Shown here one piece after another: positions 14,057-14,725 of a stretch of DNA of 14,725 nucleotides. Numbering within the stretch: the first letter of the stretch is position 1; the number at the start of each line of letters is the position of its first letter. The notes beneath the pieces are model-generated. The model had not been told where the DNA came from. It was given only the letters and a program-made list of their open reading frames with translations, and ran no database searches. This DNA is from an uncultured Eubacteriales bacterium (GTDB lineage: Bacteria; Bacillota; Clostridia; Oscillospirales; Acutalibacteraceae), in contig ONIF01000061.1 of assembly GCA_900317795.1 (NCBI GenBank), positions 1 to 14,725 on the forward strand, read 5' to 3'. Both the position numbers and the translations under genes were made by a program.

Positions 14057-14725
14057 ATGAAAAAGATGTTCAAAATTTTGCTCGGTGCATTGGCTGTTGC
14101 AGGAATAAGTGCATTGGTATTGAGTGCCTGTCACGTCAAGTCGGAAAGCCAGATTGTCAGATATGCCAATCAGACTTTCGGCAGTGCCGAACTTGTTTCC
14201 ACTCAGAATACCGAAAATGGCGACAGAACCTGCATTTTGCGTGATAAGCAATATGGCTTTGAGTACTATGTAAAAAGCGAAATGCATGACATCAATATTG
14301 ACGGCTCGAAATTCGGCAGTACCGAAAGCACCGACAGCGATTTCAGTTCAAAATATATTAACCTGCTTAAAAGCACCTGTCAGGCACAGTTTGATGAAAT
14401 CGCACAAACAGACCGTATTGAGATAAGCTATGACGGCTTATTTGATTTCATGAAAATAAAATGCACTGCCGAAAAAAGCAACTTCCTTGAAACTGCCGAA
14501 AAAATCTCCGATATGATAATTTCCTTTGATACCAGAAAATATTATAAAAATCAGCATTTCGGCATTTATGATATGAATGACAAACGTCTTGGCTCTTACT
14601 ACATACATGAAAAAAAATGGGTTGATGCTGATGATGAATATGACTATATTTATATCAATGAGGCGAAACAGGTCAACCGCAAAGCCGAATTTGTGAGAAA
14701 AGAAAAAATGCTCTTTAAAGATACA
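14057..14725 (+). CDS. Putative surface lipoprotein, 3' end outside the window
   Basis: The 223 visible codons contain no stop. A type II signal peptide (MKKMFKILLGALAVAGISAL) ends in the lipobox LSAC with Cys25 as lipid anchor, so the protein is probably tethered to the outer face of the membrane. The mature part is hydrophilic and lacks motifs I recognise; it contains YGFEYYVKSEMHDINIDGS and IEISYDGLFDFMKIKC. Similar small lipoproteins of unknown role are common in Clostridia. I chose ATG 14057 because AAAGGCGG precedes it; the ATG at 14039 in the same frame lacks a good ribosome binding site. It follows the GAGTGGA element, so it may be transcribed separately from azlCD. Confidence 0.85.
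   Translation, partial: MKKMFKILLGALAVAGISALVLSACHVKSESQIVRYANQTFGSAELVSTQNTENGDRTCILRDKQYGFEYYVKSEMHDINIDGSKFGSTESTDSDFSSKYINLLKSTCQAQFDEIAQTDRIEISYDGLFDFMKIKCTAEKSNFLETAEKISDMIISFDTRKYYKNQHFGIYDMNDKRLGSYYIHEKKWVDADDEYDYIYINEAKQVNRKAEFVRKEKMLFKDT

Overview
The window looks like chromosomal DNA from a low-GC, Gram-positive Clostridia member. A Ruminococcus-like or other Oscillospiraceae genome is my best guess, from codon use, the strong AGGAGG-type ribosome binding sites and the hisS-aspS gene order. I cannot name a species. I see no tRNA, rRNA, CRISPR array, insertion sequence or phage gene.

Left third, minus strand (about 1-4220): a probable six-gene operon read leftwards. In transcription order it holds a Ser/Thr-type protein kinase with a TTG start and an FHA-like tail, a PtpB-type tyrosine or lipid phosphatase, a von Willebrand A (TerY-like) protein with an intact MIDAS metal site, a small antitoxin-like protein, a CASTOR-type ACT-domain protein, and an unrecognised protein cut by the window edge. 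The kinase, phosphatase and vWA genes are tightly packed. They resemble the vWA-phosphatase-kinase triads of Ter stress systems, but a PtpB-type phosphatase stands where PP2C is usual. This is the most interesting system here.

Middle, plus strand (about 4240-8650): back-to-back promoters separate the kinase operon from a divergent operon. That operon holds an 87-residue protein of unknown function and the two halves of an asymmetric heterodimeric ABC exporter. A strong terminator and a 116-residue zinc-ribbon-like protein follow. An inverted 32-base copy of the same terminator lies about 490 bases further on and ends the convergent minus-strand hypothetical gene at 8799-9581.

Right third, plus strand (about 9660-14725): hisS and aspS form a two-gene synthetase operon, followed by the branched-chain amino acid exporter pair azlC-azlD and a lipoprotein that runs off the edge. 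A GAGTGGA-rich inverted-repeat element lies on each side of azlCD. One arm of the same repeat also forms the first codons of the phosphatase gene more than 9 kb away.
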